Shown here piece after piece: positions 37,118-45,773 of a stretch of DNA of 64,000 nt; the stretch's first letter is position 1, and every line of letters begins with the position of its first letter. The stretch comes from Halomonas campaniensis (GTDB lineage: Bacteria > Pseudomonadota > Gammaproteobacteria > Pseudomonadales > Halomonadaceae), in assembly GCF_002211105.1 (NCBI RefSeq), contig NZ_JPUA01000010.1:42967-106966 (forward strand), written 5' to 3'. The position numbers and the translations under genes are program-made. The notes under the pieces are model-generated. The model was not told where the DNA came from. It made no database searches and saw nothing but the letters and a program-made list of their open reading frames with translations.

Positions 37118-38053
37118 ATGAAAATTGTTGTGCATATTGATGAGGCTGAACAGTGGCAAGCAGCGCTTGCTGAAGCCCTGCCCCAAGCCACTGTACTCAC
37201 CAGCGAGGCGCCAGCGGAAGAGCGTAAAGAAGCTGACTATCTCGCTATCTGGAAAGCCCCCGCCCATTTGCTGCAAGAGCAGACCCAGCTTAAAGGCATC
37301 ATCAATTTAGGCGCAGGGGTGGATTATCTGCTGAAAACCCCAGGCCTACCCAAGGACGTGCCGATCGTAAAATTGCGTGATGCGGGCATGGGCGAGCTGA
37401 TGGCCGATTACGCCCTCTATGGCGTGCTGCACTTCTACCGCAGCATGGATCGTTACGTAGAGCAGCAGCAAAGCGCCACTTGGAAGCCGCAAGAGGTGGT
37501 GGAAAAATCCCAGTGGCCAGTGGGCGTATTAGGCCTGGGCGCCATTGGTAGCTTTGTGGCCAGCGCCTTGCAGCAAGCAGGCTTTCCAGTGCTGGGCTGG
37601 AGCCGTTCACCCAAGCAGATCAGCGGCGTGGACTGCTTTCATGGCGACGATGGGTTAAGCGAACTGCTCGGCCAAGTGCAAAGCCTGATCACTATTCTCC
37701 CCGATACGGCCGCCACTCAACATATTCTCAACGCCGAGCGGCTGGCCCAATTGCCCCAAGGCGCTAGTGTGATTAACCCTGGTCGGGGTAGTTTGATTGA
37801 TGAACAGGCGCTATTAGAAGCACTGGGTAGCAGTAACCAGCAGGGCCACCTGCGGGGTGCGTTGCTGGATGTATTCCATGAAGAGCCCCTGCCGTCTGAC
37901 CATCCGTTATGGCAGCATCCCAGGGTAATCGTCACTCCCCATATGGCGGCGCCTACCCCGCTTAACGATGCCATCGACCAAGTGATCTCTTACTTGCATG
38001 CCTTTGAATCGGGCGAAAAACTCTCCACGATCAACCCTGAGGCAGGTTACTGA
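37118..38053 (+). CDS. ghrA: Glyoxylate/hydroxypyruvate reductase A-type D-2-hydroxyacid dehydrogenase
   Basis: 311-residue NAD(P)-dependent D-2-hydroxyacid dehydrogenase reducing glyoxylate and hydroxypyruvate. The Rossmann motif is GVLGLGAIGSFVASAL (about 140-155), then ITILPDTAATQHIL, the catalytic Arg in NPGRGSLIDEQAL, the Glu in DVFHEEPLP and the His in TPHMAAPT. The shortened N-terminal domain with ADYLAIWKAP is typical of the GhrA subgroup. The ATG at 37118 is preferred over 37112 because AGGGG then sits six bases upstream. It stands alone, divergent from the doe genes. Confidence 0.9.
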   Translation: MKIVVHIDEAEQWQAALAEALPQATVLTSEAPAEERKEADYLAIWKAPAHLLQEQTQLKGIINLGAGVDYLLKTPGLPKDVPIVKLRDAGMGELMADYALYGVLHFYRSMDRYVEQQQSATWKPQEVVEKSQWPVGVLGLGAIGSFVASALQQAGFPVLGWSRSPKQISGVDCFHGDDGLSELLGQVQSLITILPDTAATQHILNAERLAQLPQGASVINPGRGSLIDEQALLEALGSSNQQGHLRGALLDVFHEEPLPSDHPLWQHPRVIVTPHMAAPTPLNDAIDQVISYLHAFESGEKLSTINPEAGY

Positions 38054-38142
38054 CGAGGCCCCCAGCGGCTATACTGGCGCGCTGGGAACCAAGTGCAGTC
38101 TAAAAGGCTCTTAGGAAGATACGTTTTTATGGAGGAAGGCTC

Positions 38143-38862
38143 TTGGTCAATGTTCTCGCACGACTGCTTGGCCGCGCGCTCGCAGGGTTGGGATTGAGTT
38201 TTGCGGTCTGGTATTCAAGTGACACGGCCTTAGCCGCCGAGACGTTCAAAGACCCTCAGCCCTTTGAGGCACAGTATCGGCTTGAGGTTCGCGGCTGGCC
38301 GGGGGCAACTGTTACCCACCGTCTCTCTAATGAAGGGAATCACTGGTTAAGCGATATGCGCTTTTCAGTCACCGTGGCACGCGGGCAAGAATTCAGCCGT
38401 TTTTCTCTGAACGATAATGATCCCCATGCGTTGCTCTATAGCAGCAGCTATTCGTTGCTCGGCGTAGGTGACAGTTATCAATTGGGCGAACGGGATATTC
38501 CCAACTTAGACCGTCAGACCGCACTCTTTGACCTATCGCGCCGAGCAGGTCACGAAAACTGCACAGAGAGCGCACCTTGCGATATTGAGTTTGTCGATCA
38601 CAAAGGGCGTGATGAGCATTTTCAATACTATGTTGAAAAACAACGGGTAGCTGAACCCGGTAGCATTGGGATGCCGGGCGACGAGTTCGAAGCACTCAAC
38701 GTATCGCTGATTGATGTTGAAAAGCCTGACCGTCTTCTCCAGATCCGTTTTCACCCTGATTGGCCCGGCTTGATTCTTTCGGTGGTGTACCAAAAAGAGG
38801 GCAGCCGGGAAACACAGCTAACACTGACTAACTTCAACCCAAACGGTGGCGCGACGCCCTAA
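38143..38862 (+). CDS. DUF3108-like secreted protein
   Basis: 239-residue product with an N-terminal signal peptide (hydrophobic residues about 4-25, likely cleavage after ALAA near 32) and a beta-rich body beginning FEAQYRLEVRGWPGATVTHRL, which resembles DUF3108 proteins of the periplasm. Two cysteines (CTESAPC) could form a disulfide. The start is an unusual TTG with GGAGGAAGG seven bases upstream; no ATG or GTG in frame gives a signal peptide. The stop is directly followed by the ATG of the LysO-type gene, so the two are coupled. Function unknown. Confidence 0.75.
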   Translation: MVNVLARLLGRALAGLGLSFAVWYSSDTALAAETFKDPQPFEAQYRLEVRGWPGATVTHRLSNEGNHWLSDMRFSVTVARGQEFSRFSLNDNDPHALLYSSSYSLLGVGDSYQLGERDIPNLDRQTALFDLSRRAGHENCTESAPCDIEFVDHKGRDEHFQYYVEKQRVAEPGSIGMPGDEFEALNVSLIDVEKPDRLLQIRFHPDWPGLILSVVYQKEGSRETQLTLTNFNPNGGATP

Positions 38863-39795
38863 ATGCTTTCCGGTTTATTGATTGTTCTACTACCGCTTTT
38901 TCTTGGCTATCTGGTTCGCGTCCGTTCCACACAGTTACAGAACTTGATCAACCGAGCAGTTAATAGCTCGGTTTATCTGATTCTGCTGTTCATGGGCATA
39001 AGCCTTGCCGGCCTGGAGAATCTGTCTAGTCAGCTTTCACGCCTGGGTGGCAACGCCCTGCTGCTGTTTAGCATTACCACGCTGTTTAATTTAGCAGCGC
39101 TATGGTGGCTATCGCGCCGTTTAACGCTTAAGGCAGGCAACTCGCCGGTAGTCAAAGACGCTCCCACCAGCAAGCTGGCGGCCATGCAGGGGTCGCTGCT
39201 GTTGGTCGCCGTGGTGGCTGGGGGCGTTATTGCTGGCCTGCTGCTTGGGCCACACCTGGGTGAAAGGCTTTTCAACAGCGCAGATTTACTGGCCGAATGG
39301 GTGCTCTACCTGCTGCTAGCCCTGATCGGCTGCCAGTTACGCAACTCCGGTATGCCACTCAGGCAGATCTTACTCAACCGCATGGGCCTGTCGATTGCAG
39401 TAACGCTGGCAATAAGTTCGCTGCTAGCAGGCTTGGCTGCCGCCCCACTGCTCTCATTAAGCTGGAACGAAGGCCTGGCAATGGCATCAGGCTTTGGTTG
39501 GTACTCACTCTCGGCTATCTTGATTGGCGACCAGCTTGGCCCGTTGATGGGCGGCGTGGCGTTCTTCAACGACCTGACTCGGGAGCTGTTGGCGTTTATC
39601 CTGATTCCGCTGGTGATTCATCGCCATACCGCCCTGGCGATTGGCTACGGCGGCGCCACCTCCATGGATTTCACCCTACCGGTGATTCAACAACACGGCG
39701 GTGTGGCCTGCGTACCCATCGCGGTGGTCAGCGGGTTTATTCTCTCGCTGCTCTCTCCACCGCTCATTCTGTTCTTTCTCTCGCTTTCGGGTTAA
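38863..39795 (+). CDS. lysO: LysO-family lysine exporter
   Basis: 310-residue membrane protein with about eight to ten hydrophobic segments in two halves, matching LysO (formerly YbjE, DUF340): N-terminal LLPLFLGYLVRVRSTQLQNLINRAVNSSVY, and the late segments SGFGWYSLSAILIGDQLG, FFNDLTRELLAF and GGATSMDFTLPVI, which are well conserved in the family. LysO exports L-lysine and the toxic analogue thialysine. The ATG directly follows the upstream stop, with no gap. The stop shares TTAA with the convergent GntR-type gene. Confidence 0.9.
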   Translation: MLSGLLIVLLPLFLGYLVRVRSTQLQNLINRAVNSSVYLILLFMGISLAGLENLSSQLSRLGGNALLLFSITTLFNLAALWWLSRRLTLKAGNSPVVKDAPTSKLAAMQGSLLLVAVVAGGVIAGLLLGPHLGERLFNSADLLAEWVLYLLLALIGCQLRNSGMPLRQILLNRMGLSIAVTLAISSLLAGLAAAPLLSLSWNEGLAMASGFGWYSLSAILIGDQLGPLMGGVAFFNDLTRELLAFILIPLVIHRHTALAIGYGGATSMDFTLPVIQQHGGVACVPIAVVSGFILSLLSPPLILFFLSLSG

Positions 39796-40502
39796 CTATT
39801 CAGGCTATAAAGCAAACGTGCGCGCTCTAAGTGTTTGCGCATCTCCTCTACAGCAGCCTGCTTATTGCCTTGCTCGATACAGTCGATAATTTTGGCGTGC
39901 TCCAGCAGGGTAATATCCTCGTTGCCTTCCCAGTGCAGCAAACTAGCGTGAAAACGCGCCAGCCAACCCAGCATGGCTTGGCTAGTTGCCATAAAAATCG
40001 GATTGCGGGTTATCCCGGCAATGGCAGTATGAAAGGCCATATCGACCTCAATAAAGGCTTGAGCATCGCCATTTAAATGCCCGCGCTGCTGCTCTAACAG
40101 CTCCCTCAAGTTAGCAATGTCTGCTGCAGACGCCTGACCTGTCGCCTTCTCTACCATTCCCAGCTCAAAGAAGGTGCGCGCTTCTTTAAGTTGTTCAAGC
40201 GACTGTGGCGAGCTGGCGAGCATGTGACGAGCGGTTAAATCGATCTGGGACATTAAGCCTACCGCCGTCGGCTGCAGTACTTTAGGGCGCTGACCATGGT
40301 TTATCTCGACAAGACCAATACGCTCAAGCGTTTGCATCGCTTCACGAATTGCCGGTCTCCCCACACCATAGCTATCCATCAGCTCGCGCTCGGAAGGCAG
40401 CGTATCACCAGGCTTGTATTGGCCCGCTTCAATCATTTCATACAACCGATCAAACACCTCATCTGACAGCTTGCGCCGAGTAATTTTAGGGGCTGGTTGC
40501 AC
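39792..40502 (-). CDS. GntR/FadR-family (FCD) regulator of the acid-sugar cluster
   Basis: 236-residue regulator: an N-terminal GntR winged helix (about 10-75, with YKPGDTLPSERELMDSYGVGRPAIREAMQTLER) and a C-terminal all-helical FCD ligand domain (about 95-225, with the metal-ligand pattern EVDMAFHTAIA and later HAKIIDCIE). FCD regulators often sense sugar acids. It is divergent from the dehydrogenase/TRAP/RuBisCO-like/kinase operon and most likely represses it. GTG start after AGGAGG. It overlaps the convergent lysO by four bases. Confidence 0.9.
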   Translation of the reverse strand: MQPAPKITRRKLSDEVFDRLYEMIEAGQYKPGDTLPSERELMDSYGVGRPAIREAMQTLERIGLVEINHGQRPKVLQPTAVGLMSQIDLTARHMLASSPQSLEQLKEARTFFELGMVEKATGQASAADIANLRELLEQQRGHLNGDAQAFIEVDMAFHTAIAGITRNPIFMATSQAMLGWLARFHASLLHWEGNEDITLLEHAKIIDCIEQGNKQAAVEEMRKHLERARLLYSLNS

Positions 40503-40734
40503 GGCTATTCCTCCTCACAAGCCCAACAGCGGCTTGGTTATCCAATGAGCGTCAGCAGTCTAACGCCGCACTACTGCAAACGGGGCAAAATTTACTTATA
40601 TACGACCAAAGCAGCATTTGACAGACTGCTATAGATATTATGTCATCATACCAGTTGTCGAGCAAACAGCTTCCCCTTGCAAACCTCGGCAAACGAATGG
40701 CTAACGCCATACAACACCTTCATCGGAGTGTGCC

Positions 40735-41562
40735 ATGACCACCATTGCCCTTATCGGCGCAGGCGGAAAGATGGGTTATCGCCTGTCTAGCAACCTGCAA
40801 CGATCGGATTACACCGTCAGCCACGTTGAATTGAGTGACGCAGGCCGCCAGCGGCTATCAGAAGGCCTAGGGATTAGCTGCGTAGATGCCCACTAGGCGA
40901 TTCCCGATGCTCAGGTGGTGATACTAGCGGTTCCCGACACGCTAGTAGGCCGCGTCGCGGAAGAGTTATCCCCACTGATGGCCAGCGGTACCATGGTGAT
41001 CACCCTGGATGCCGCCGCTCCTTTTGCCGGCCACCTGCCCAGCCGTGACGACTTGGTCTACTTCGTGACGCACCCTTGCCACCCGCCGATCTTCAATGAT
41101 GAAACGGATCTAGATGCCAAGCGTGACTACTTTGGCGGCGCCAAGGCTAAGCAGCACATCGTCAATGCCCTGATGCAGGGGCCCGAAGAGCTTTATGCAT
41201 TAGGCGAAGCGATCGCGAAAACCATCTATGCCCCGGTGGTTCGCTCGCATCGAGTGTCGGTTGAGCAGATGGCACTGCTTGAGCCCGGCCTTTCTGAAAC
41301 CGTATGCGCCACGCTGCTGGTAGTAATGCGCGAAGCAATGGATGAAGTCGTCGCCCGCGGCGTTGACCAAGAGTGCGCGCGCGACTTTTTGCTCGGCCAT
41401 ATGAATATTCTGGCGGCAGTCATTTTCGAGGAGCAGCCCGGCGTGTTCTCCGATGCCTGCAATAAAGCAATTGAGAATGGCAAGCCCCAGTTGATGCGCG
41501 ATGACTGGAAACGCGTATTTGAGCCTGAGGAAATTGCCGAAAGCATTCGGCGTATTACCTAG
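40735..41562 (+). pseudogene. ApnO-like D-apionate oxidoisomerase gene interrupted by an in-frame TAG
   Basis: Read as one frame, the gene encodes about 275 residues: an N-terminal Rossmann domain with IALIGAGGKMG (4-14), VVILAVPDT and a phosphogluconate-dehydrogenase-type C-terminal domain with THPCHPPIFNDE. This layout resembles ApnO, which converts D-apionate to 3-oxo-isoapionate; neighbours (RuBisCO-like protein and DUF1537 kinase) fit that pathway. Codon 54 (40894-40896) is TAG, directly before AIPDAQVV; frame and similarity continue unchanged on both sides. A downstream GTG at 40915 would remove the NAD-binding glycine motif and would not give a working enzyme. Decay or base error cannot be told apart here. 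Confidence 0.8.
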
Positions 41563-41621
41563 GGTTAATGCGACATAAACACCTCAGCTCTACCGCTAAT
41601 TACAACAAACTGGAGTAGAAC

Positions 41622-42620
41622 ATGACCTCTTACAAGCTCAACAAAATATCAGTCAGCATTGCGGCCACCCTCGCCTCAGCCCTTGTACTGACCGCCAGCA
41701 CCTCAGCGTTTGCAGTTCAAGAGATGAACCTAGCGTTCACGCCGCCACTCAACTCCCACTATGGTGAGGCGGGCCAAGCGTTTGCCGAAGAGATTGACCG
41801 GCTTAGCGACGGGGAATTTAAAATCAATCTGCGCCCTGCCAGTGCATTAGGCGGCGAGCGCGACGTGCTTGAAGGCCTTCAGATCGGTTCAGTAGAGCTG
41901 ACGCTAACCTCCACCGGCCCTATCGGCAATTTCGTACCCTCGGTTTACGCTCTGGATTTTCCTTTCCTCTTCCGCGACTACGATCACGCCCATAAAGTGC
42001 TGGATGGCGAGATTGGTCAATCGTTACTGGAGGAATTCGAAGACGAAGGCTTAATCGGATTAGCCTGGGCAGAAAACGGTTTTCGGCACCTCACCAATAG
42101 CGTGCGTCCTGTTGAAACGCCCGAAGACATGGAAGGCATGAAGATTCGCACCATGGAGAATCAGGTGCACCTGGAAACCTTCAAAGCCTTGGGCGCCGCA
42201 CCAACACCCATTTCTTGGACAGAAGTCATTACGGCACTTCAGCAAGGCACCATCGACGGCCAAGAAAACCCGATCCCCATTTTGACCGTGAATAGTATGT
42301 GGGAGATCCAGGATTACCTGACACTGACTGGCCATGTTTACTCCCCCACGGCCCTGGTAATGTCCAAAATCTACTGGGATGACCTGAGTGAAGAGCAGCA
42401 GGGCTGGTTCCGAGAGGCCGCCCAGGTAGCCGCCCAAACCTCACGCGATGCCGTTCAGCGTATTGAAGAGGAAGGCGTTGATTTGCTTCGCAGTCATGGC
42501 ATGGAAGTGGTGACCGAGATCGACTACGAGCAGTTCCGTGCCGCCGCCGAACCTGCCTACGAACGCTACGCCGACCAGTATGGCAGTGAACTACTAGAGC
42601 GTATCCGCGCAACCGAGTGA
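41622..42620 (+). CDS. dctP: TRAP transporter substrate-binding protein (DctP family)
   Basis: 332-residue periplasmic binding protein. A signal peptide covers about residues 1-32 (SALVLTASTSAFA, cut before VQEMN). The mature part has the DctP pattern: ALGGERDVLEGLQIGSVELTLTSTGPI, GMKIRTMEN with the arginine that binds the substrate carboxylate in this family, and QQGTIDGQENP. It delivers an organic or sugar acid to the DctQM permease encoded downstream. By context the substrate is probably a branched or four-carbon sugar acid such as apionate. A terminator-like hairpin follows. Confidence 0.93.
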   Translation: MTSYKLNKISVSIAATLASALVLTASTSAFAVQEMNLAFTPPLNSHYGEAGQAFAEEIDRLSDGEFKINLRPASALGGERDVLEGLQIGSVELTLTSTGPIGNFVPSVYALDFPFLFRDYDHAHKVLDGEIGQSLLEEFEDEGLIGLAWAENGFRHLTNSVRPVETPEDMEGMKIRTMENQVHLETFKALGAAPTPISWTEVITALQQGTIDGQENPIPILTVNSMWEIQDYLTLTGHVYSPTALVMSKIYWDDLSEEQQGWFREAAQVAAQTSRDAVQRIEEEGVDLLRSHGMEVVTEIDYEQFRAAAEPAYERYADQYGSELLERIRATE

Positions 42621-42635
42621 GCCATCCTCTGCTGT

Positions 42636-42657
42636 ATGCCTCCCTTTCGGGAGGCAT
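42636..42657 (+). terminator. Intercistronic hairpin between dctP and dctQ
   Basis: A perfect 9-base stem (42636-42644 with 42649-42657), loop TTTC, followed by TTTT (counting the shared T). It lies 16 bases after the dctP stop, within the operon. Such partial terminators typically leave the binding protein in excess over the permease. Confidence 0.8.
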
Positions 42658-42685
42658 TTTCTCCCCGACGATGAGGTTTACGCTT

Positions 42686-43216
42686 ATGTTGTCGCTACTG
42701 AATAGCTTGGCCCAGGGGCTCATCAAGCTCACTCATAATCTTGCCGCAATACTCCTCGCCATTGCGGTCACCTTAGTCTCGTACCAAGTCTTTACCCGTT
42801 TTATTCTCGGCGACCCAGCCGCTTGGTCGGAAATCCTGGCGCGAGGATTAATTATCTGGAGCGTGTTTTTAGTTAGCGCAGCGGCTTTTTGGTATGGCGC
42901 CATGATCTCCATTGACCTTTTCCTTGATCGCTTGCCGCCGCGTTTGCGCATTTATGGCCAGCGTTTAGTGTGCACTGCCGTATTAACACTGTTGGCTATT
43001 CTTGTCTGGCAGGGGTACCTGATCACCTTGCGCGTCTCTGGGCAGCAAATCGCCATGCTCGAAATTCCTATGTCCTGGTTCTATGCCGCTATACCCACTG
43101 GCTGCGCCGTCGCCATCGTCGCAGTGGTTGCGCGCCAGCTCTGTGCCGAGTATCAGCATCATCACGGCCAGCATCGCACGAGTCCTATCCGTACTGATGT
43201 AGGAGAAACGCTATGA
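42686..43216 (+). CDS. dctQ: TRAP transporter small permease (DctQ family)
   Basis: 176-residue membrane protein with four hydrophobic helices and the DctQ pattern VSYQVFTRFILGDPAAWSEILARGLIIWSVFLVSAAAFW. It forms the small membrane subunit of the TRAP complex together with DctM. The ATG at 42686 is preferred because GAGG lies nine bases upstream and it is past the hairpin; earlier in-frame starts would run through the terminator. The stop overlaps the dctM start as ATGA. Confidence 0.9.
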   Translation: MLSLLNSLAQGLIKLTHNLAAILLAIAVTLVSYQVFTRFILGDPAAWSEILARGLIIWSVFLVSAAAFWYGAMISIDLFLDRLPPRLRIYGQRLVCTAVLTLLAILVWQGYLITLRVSGQQIAMLEIPMSWFYAAIPTGCAVAIVAVVARQLCAEYQHHHGQHRTSPIRTDVGETL

Positions 43217-44486
43217 ATCTGGCGATCGGCTCAGCGTTAATCGCGCTGTTTGCCCTTTCGATACCGATTGCGATTGCCATCGCCTTAACCGCAGTGATTG
43301 GCCTTTATTTCTTCAGCAGCGTTCCGCTTCTGGTCGTCCCCCAGCGTATGTTCGTGGGGTTGGATAGCTTTCCGCTCATGGCGGTGCCGTTCTTTATTTT
43401 AGCCGGCCATATCATGAGCAACGGCGGCATTGCCACTCGTATGGTCGAGTTTGCCCGCTCGCTGGTGGGTGGTATTCAGGGCGGCTTAGCCTGCACCTGT
43501 GTGGTTACCTGCATGATGTTTGCAGCCATTTCAGGCTCCAGTGTGGCCACCACCTTTGCCATCGGCGCCATCTTGATTCCAGCCATGGTAGCCCGTGGCT
43601 ACCCGCCACCGATGGCCGCCTCTATCCAGGCCTCTTCCGCGGAACTGGGTATCATCATTCCGCCTTCCGTACCATTGATCCTCTACGGTGTCAGCACAGA
43701 AACCTCCATTACACAGCTATTTCTCGCTGGCTTTGGCCCCGGCCTAATGATCGGGCTAGCCTTGATTGTAATGGTCGTTATTTGGTGCCGCTTAAAAGGC
43801 TACGGCACCCAGGATGGTGATTTACGCTCGCCCGTCTGGCCCGCATTTCGCAGTGCCTTTCTCGCTCTGCTAATGCCGGTCATTATCATTGGCGGGATTT
43901 ATGGTGGCATCTTTACCCCCACCGAAGCCTCCGCGGTGGCAGTAATGTATGGGCTGTTTTTAGGCATGGTGGTTTATCGCACCATCAAACTAAGTGATCT
44001 GCCGCGCATTTTTCGCGAGAGCGCGCTATCGGCAGGTTCGATCATGCTGATTATCGCCGCGGCCTCGATTCTTAGTTTTGTAATTGGACGCTCTGGACTA
44101 GCTAGCGACATCGGCGCCTGGGCACAAAACACTTTTGATAATCGCTACACCTTCCTACTAGCCATCAATATGTTGCTACTAGTGGTCGGAATGTTTATCG
44201 AAACCTCTGCGCCATTTTAATTCTTGCCCCCATCTTGGCCCCCATTGCGATTGGGTTCGGCATTGACCCAGTGCATTTCGGCATCGTGATCGTCGTGAAT
44301 TTAGCGTTGGGCATGTTTACCCCGCCTCTAGGGGTGAATCTTTTTGCCGCTGCGCAAGTAGCCAAGCTACCCGTTGAACAACTATTTCGCTTTTTGCTGC
44401 CACCGGTACTCACCATCATCACCTGCCTGATGCTGATTACCTATGTGCCGATGATCTCGCTTTTTCTGCGCGATCTCCTTTTTTGA
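43213..44486 (+). pseudogene. dctM: TRAP transporter large permease (DctM family), frameshifted
   Basis: DctM is the sodium-coupled transport subunit of the TRAP complex. The first frame gives 335 good residues (VPFFILAGHIMSNGGIATRM, AAISGSSVATTFAIGAI, ELGIIIPPSVPLILYG) and stops at 44218-44220 after ETSAPF. The normal continuation ILAPILAPIAIGFGIDPVH, then VVNLALGMFTPPLGVN, is present in another frame up to 44486. Restoring one base near 44205-44214, where GCGCC appears in place of an expected GCGGCC-like sequence, would give a full protein of about 424 residues. The second part alone is not functional. Cause: a one-base deletion or an assembly error. Confidence 0.88.
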
Positions 44487-44504
44487 ACTGCCGGAGTCTA
44501 ATTG

Positions 44505-45773
44505 ATGAGCACACGCATTCACGCCCGCTACCTGATTGAGACGCCCTACCCGGTTGAGCACGCGGCTCAAGTCATGGCCGGTGAGCAGTCGTCCGGCACT
44601 TTTACTCGCTTAGCCAATGAAACCGATGCCTTGAGGGCAGCCCATGGGGCCGTCGTCGAAAATATTGAGACACTGGAGGCGGTAGGGGCACCTTCGCTGC
44701 CTATGCGCGCTGATTTGGCGCCACAAGGCCATGCTCTGTTTCAGCGCGCACTAGTGGAGCTCTCCTGGCCGCTGGAAAACATGGGCCCCTCCCTGCCGAA
44801 TCTAGTGTCTACCGTTGCGGGCAACCTGTTTGAGCTCAAAGAGTTTTCCGCACTCAAGTTACTGGATATCGACTTACCCAGCGCCTTCGCAGACGCCTAC
44901 CCTGGCCCACAATTTGGGATCTCGGGCACACGCCAGCTAACCGGCATTACCAACGGCCCACTAATAGGCACCATTATCAAGCCCAGCGTGGGGTTATCTC
45001 CGGCTGAAACCGCTGACATGGTGGCGCAACTCATAGCAGGGGGCATTGATTTTATTAAAGACGACGAGCTGCAGGCCAACGGCCCCCATAACCCGCTGCG
45101 AGCGCGCGTCGATGCCATCATGCCGATTATCAACGCCCATGCTGAGCGCACCGGCAAAAAGGTGATGTACGCCTTTAATATCAGTGGTGATATCGACGAG
45201 ATGCGCGCCCAGCACGACTACGTGGTGGCTGCTGGCGGCAGTTGCATCATGGTCGCCATTAACAGCGTTGGCTTAGCAGGTATCGCGCACTTGCGCCGCC
45301 ACTGCGAGGTAGCGCTACATGGCCACCGCGCCGGCTGGGGCATGTTAAGCCGTTCACCTCACTTGGGGATGGCATTCGACGCTTACCATAAACTGTGGCG
45401 GCTAGCGGGAGTGGATCATATCCACGTTAATGGCCTACGCAATAAATTCAGCGAAGAGGACGCTAGCGTTATTAACAGTGCCCGCGCCTGCCAAACAGCA
45501 ATGTTTGAGGCGCCTACGGCGGGTTATCAGATTATGCCAGTCTTCTCTTCGGGGCAAAGCGCCGCCCAAGTGGCTGATACCTATCAGGCACTTGGCAATA
45601 GTGATCTGATTTACTGCTGTGGCGGCGGCATCATGGCTCACCCCGGCGGCATTTCTGGCGGGGTCGCCAGCCTGCGCCAGGCGTGGCAAGCCGCCATGGC
45701 GGGCATCCCGCTGGCAACCTATGCCCGTGAGCACCAAGAACTTGCCCAGGCCATGGAGACCTTTAGCGTATGA
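44505..45773 (+). CDS. RuBisCO-like protein, probable 3-oxo-isoapionate-4-phosphate-acting enzyme
   Basis: 422-residue member of the RuBisCO large-subunit superfamily (form IV). Residues matching the RuBisCO active site are present: Lys159 in GTIIKPSVG, the metal-binding KDDE (Lys185-Glu188, including the lysine that is carbamylated), HGHRAGWGM (272-280), Lys314 in GLRNKFSEE, and phosphate-site segments FSSGQ and CGGGIMAHPGG. It is not a photosynthetic enzyme; RuBisCO-like proteins beside DUF1537 kinases act as 3-oxo-isoapionate-4-phosphate decarboxylase (OiaX) or transcarboxylase/hydrolase (OiaT). I cannot tell these apart. The ATG at 44505 follows GGAG; it is coupled to the kinase by ATGA. 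Confidence 0.9.
   Translation: MSTRIHARYLIETPYPVEHAAQVMAGEQSSGTFTRLANETDALRAAHGAVVENIETLEAVGAPSLPMRADLAPQGHALFQRALVELSWPLENMGPSLPNLVSTVAGNLFELKEFSALKLLDIDLPSAFADAYPGPQFGISGTRQLTGITNGPLIGTIIKPSVGLSPAETADMVAQLIAGGIDFIKDDELQANGPHNPLRARVDAIMPIINAHAERTGKKVMYAFNISGDIDEMRAQHDYVVAAGGSCIMVAINSVGLAGIAHLRRHCEVALHGHRAGWGMLSRSPHLGMAFDAYHKLWRLAGVDHIHVNGLRNKFSEEDASVINSARACQTAMFEAPTAGYQIMPVFSSGQSAAQVADTYQALGNSDLIYCCGGGIMAHPGGISGGVASLRQAWQAAMAGIPLATYAREHQELAQAMETFSV

Noticed and set aside
40503..40734. Promoter with TTGACA at 40618-40623 for the acid-sugar operon
   Set aside because: No acceptable -10 lies at 16-18 bases, and no clear palindromic GntR operator could be defined, so I did not list it as a feature.
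16586..40896. UAG recoding (suppressor tRNA or special amino acid), because two genes carry an in-frame TAG
   Set aside because: TAG is also used as an ordinary terminal stop in this window (for example at the end of the second crcB gene), the two lesions are in unrelated genes, and no suppressor tRNA or selenocysteine/pyrrolysine-like context was seen. Mutation or base error is simpler.
44505..45773. True carbon-fixing RuBisCO
   Set aside because: The protein is shorter and lacks the canonical loop 6 and N-terminal motifs. There is no small subunit or phosphoribulokinase, and the context is sugar-acid catabolism.
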